Assembly (NCBI GenBank): GCA_041907145.1
Contig: JAYRHW010000092.1
Location: 1 to 5,950, forward strand
From: JAFLCA01 sp041907145
GTDB taxonomy: Bacteria > Bdellovibrionota_C > UBA2361 > JAFLCA01
Direction: 5' to 3'
DNA: 5,950 nucleotides
The notes below the pieces were generated by a model. It was not told the DNA's origin, ran no database searches, and saw only the letters and a program-made list of their open reading frames with translations. This document shows, piece by piece, positions 5,388 through 5,950 of the stretch. The translations under genes and the position numbers were made by a program. How positions within the stretch are numbered: the first letter of the stretch is position 1; the number at the start of each line of letters is the position of its first letter.

Positions 5388-5950
5388 ATGTTCACGGTCG
5401 GTTTGGTTCTCTCCAGCGGTTGGTACAAGTTTGACGAGGGCATCGCCCGTATCACCGGCCTCAGGCTGGAAGGTGCTGACACTGTCATCACTCTTCTGAC
5501 TGAGGCCGGAGTCGAGGTCGAAGCCCTGCCGGACGACCTCCAGTGCGTCCAGCCGATCCCCGGCGGTGCCCCCTACGACAGCGAAGCGAGCCTGCGGCTC
5601 GGTGTTTCCTTTCATTTCACCTTCTACGAGGATGACCTGACGGGCGCCACGGTGACGGCGGTGCACGAGGATGGCTCGGTGGATCTCATGCTGAACGACG
5701 GCTGGGAACTGACCGAGATCGATCCCAAGAAGATCGAGAGTCCGGAGTTCGCGGGCGACGCAAAACCTGCCGAGGCAACCGAGGCGGCAAGCACTGCTGC
5801 ACCTACCGGTGACAGCGACGCGAAACCTGCTGAGGCAACCGAGGCGGCAAGCACTGCTGCACCTACCGGTGACAGCGACGCGAAACCTGCTGAGGCAACC
5901 GAGGCGGCAAGCACTGCTGCACCTACCGGTGACAGCGACGCGAAACCTGC
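5388..5950 (+). CDS. Unrecognised protein with 20-residue tandem repeats (3' end outside window)
   Basis: The frame is open from ATG 5388 to the window edge (187 codons plus two bases), with an ideal AGGAGG five bases upstream. Residues 1-120 form a soluble region with no signal peptide. The part at about 73-116 (FHFTFYEDDLTGATVTAV, HEDGSVDLMLNDGWELTEID) alternates as a small SH3- or Tudor-like beta barrel might, but no family is recognised. From residue 124 there are 20-residue repeats, DAKPAEATEAASTAAPTGDS, running out of the window. They are acidic, rich in Ala, Thr, Glu and Pro, and probably disordered. The codons are GC-rich and regular, unlike the genes to the left, which may point to another history. 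It has its own structured upstream region and is divergent from the lipoprotein cluster. A phage, plasmid or surface-linked origin is possible; nothing proves one. Confidence 0.82.
   Translation, partial: MFTVGLVLSSGWYKFDEGIARITGLRLEGADTVITLLTEAGVEVEALPDDLQCVQPIPGGAPYDSEASLRLGVSFHFTFYEDDLTGATVTAVHEDGSVDLMLNDGWELTEIDPKKIESPEFAGDAKPAEATEAASTAAPTGDSDAKPAEATEAASTAAPTGDSDAKPAEATEAASTAAPTGDSDAKP
5755..5950 (+). repeat. In-frame 60-base tandem repeat
   Basis: At least three full copies plus the start of a fourth, with period exactly 60 bases (20 codons), inside the gene at 5388. Copies two and three are identical at every base, third codon positions included. The first copy differs at only two synonymous sites (gca for gcg, gcc for gct) apart from its left edge, where the flanking sequence begins. 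Such identity means recent duplication or gene conversion, so copy number may vary between strains. The array continues past the window edge, so its size is unknown. Confidence 0.95.

Noticed and set aside
5624..5914. Minus-strand frame with LAASVASAGFASLSPVGAAV repeats
   Set aside because: It is the antisense of the 60-base coding repeats. The plus strand has a perfect ribosome site and a non-repeat domain in the same frame.
5755..5950. CRISPR array
   Set aside because: The units are contiguous 60-base copies without distinct spacers, and they keep an open reading frame.

Overview
The window reads as a chromosomal segment of a flagellated, diderm (Gram-negative) bacterium. The support is a bacterial flagellin, a lipoprotein with a lipobox and glycine zipper, and Sec-exported small proteins. 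The taxon cannot be fixed from sequence alone. Long Pro/Thr linkers, a cysteine-flanked dockerin and a Calx-beta domain in one secreted protein recall Planctomycetes-type and delta-proteobacterial-type lineages (Myxococcota, Bdellovibrionota, Binatota and similar). The glycine-zipper lipoprotein family is best known from Proteobacteria. This placement is inference.

Layout from left to right. (1) The 3' part of a large exported protein (1-1157, +) carries Pro/Thr linkers, a two-loop dockerin and a Calx-beta domain. (2) After a 200-base gap there is a complete 637-residue flagellin gene (1358-3271, +, GTG start). Its N- and C-terminal filament domains are canonical, but its central variable domain is replaced by about 375 residues that read as a seven-bladed TolB/PD40-type beta-propeller. 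This is the most remarkable object in the window. (3) A convergent minus-strand cluster runs from 4908 down to 3291. It encodes a glycine-zipper lipoprotein, an unrecognised protein with an acidic tail, and a small Arg/Asp/Trp/Tyr-rich secreted protein. (4) A gene-free divergent region (4909-5387) is rich in dyad symmetry. It holds two long stem-loops, two smaller stem-loops sharing a GGTC loop, and an AGGAGG Shine-Dalgarno partly inside the last stem. (5) An unrecognised gene (5388 to the window end, +) has a small beta-rich N-terminal region that runs into near-perfect 60-base in-frame repeats and is cut by the window edge.

How the parts may work together: the first two genes and the minus-strand cluster all encode exported, envelope or surface proteins, so the left three quarters is a cell-surface region. 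No other flagellar gene (fliD, fliS, fliW, flaG, hook or motor genes) is visible, so the flagellin looks like a solitary locus here. The last gene differs in style (GC-rich codons, acidic Ala/Thr/Glu repeats, structured leader), and nothing in the window ties it to the flagellin.
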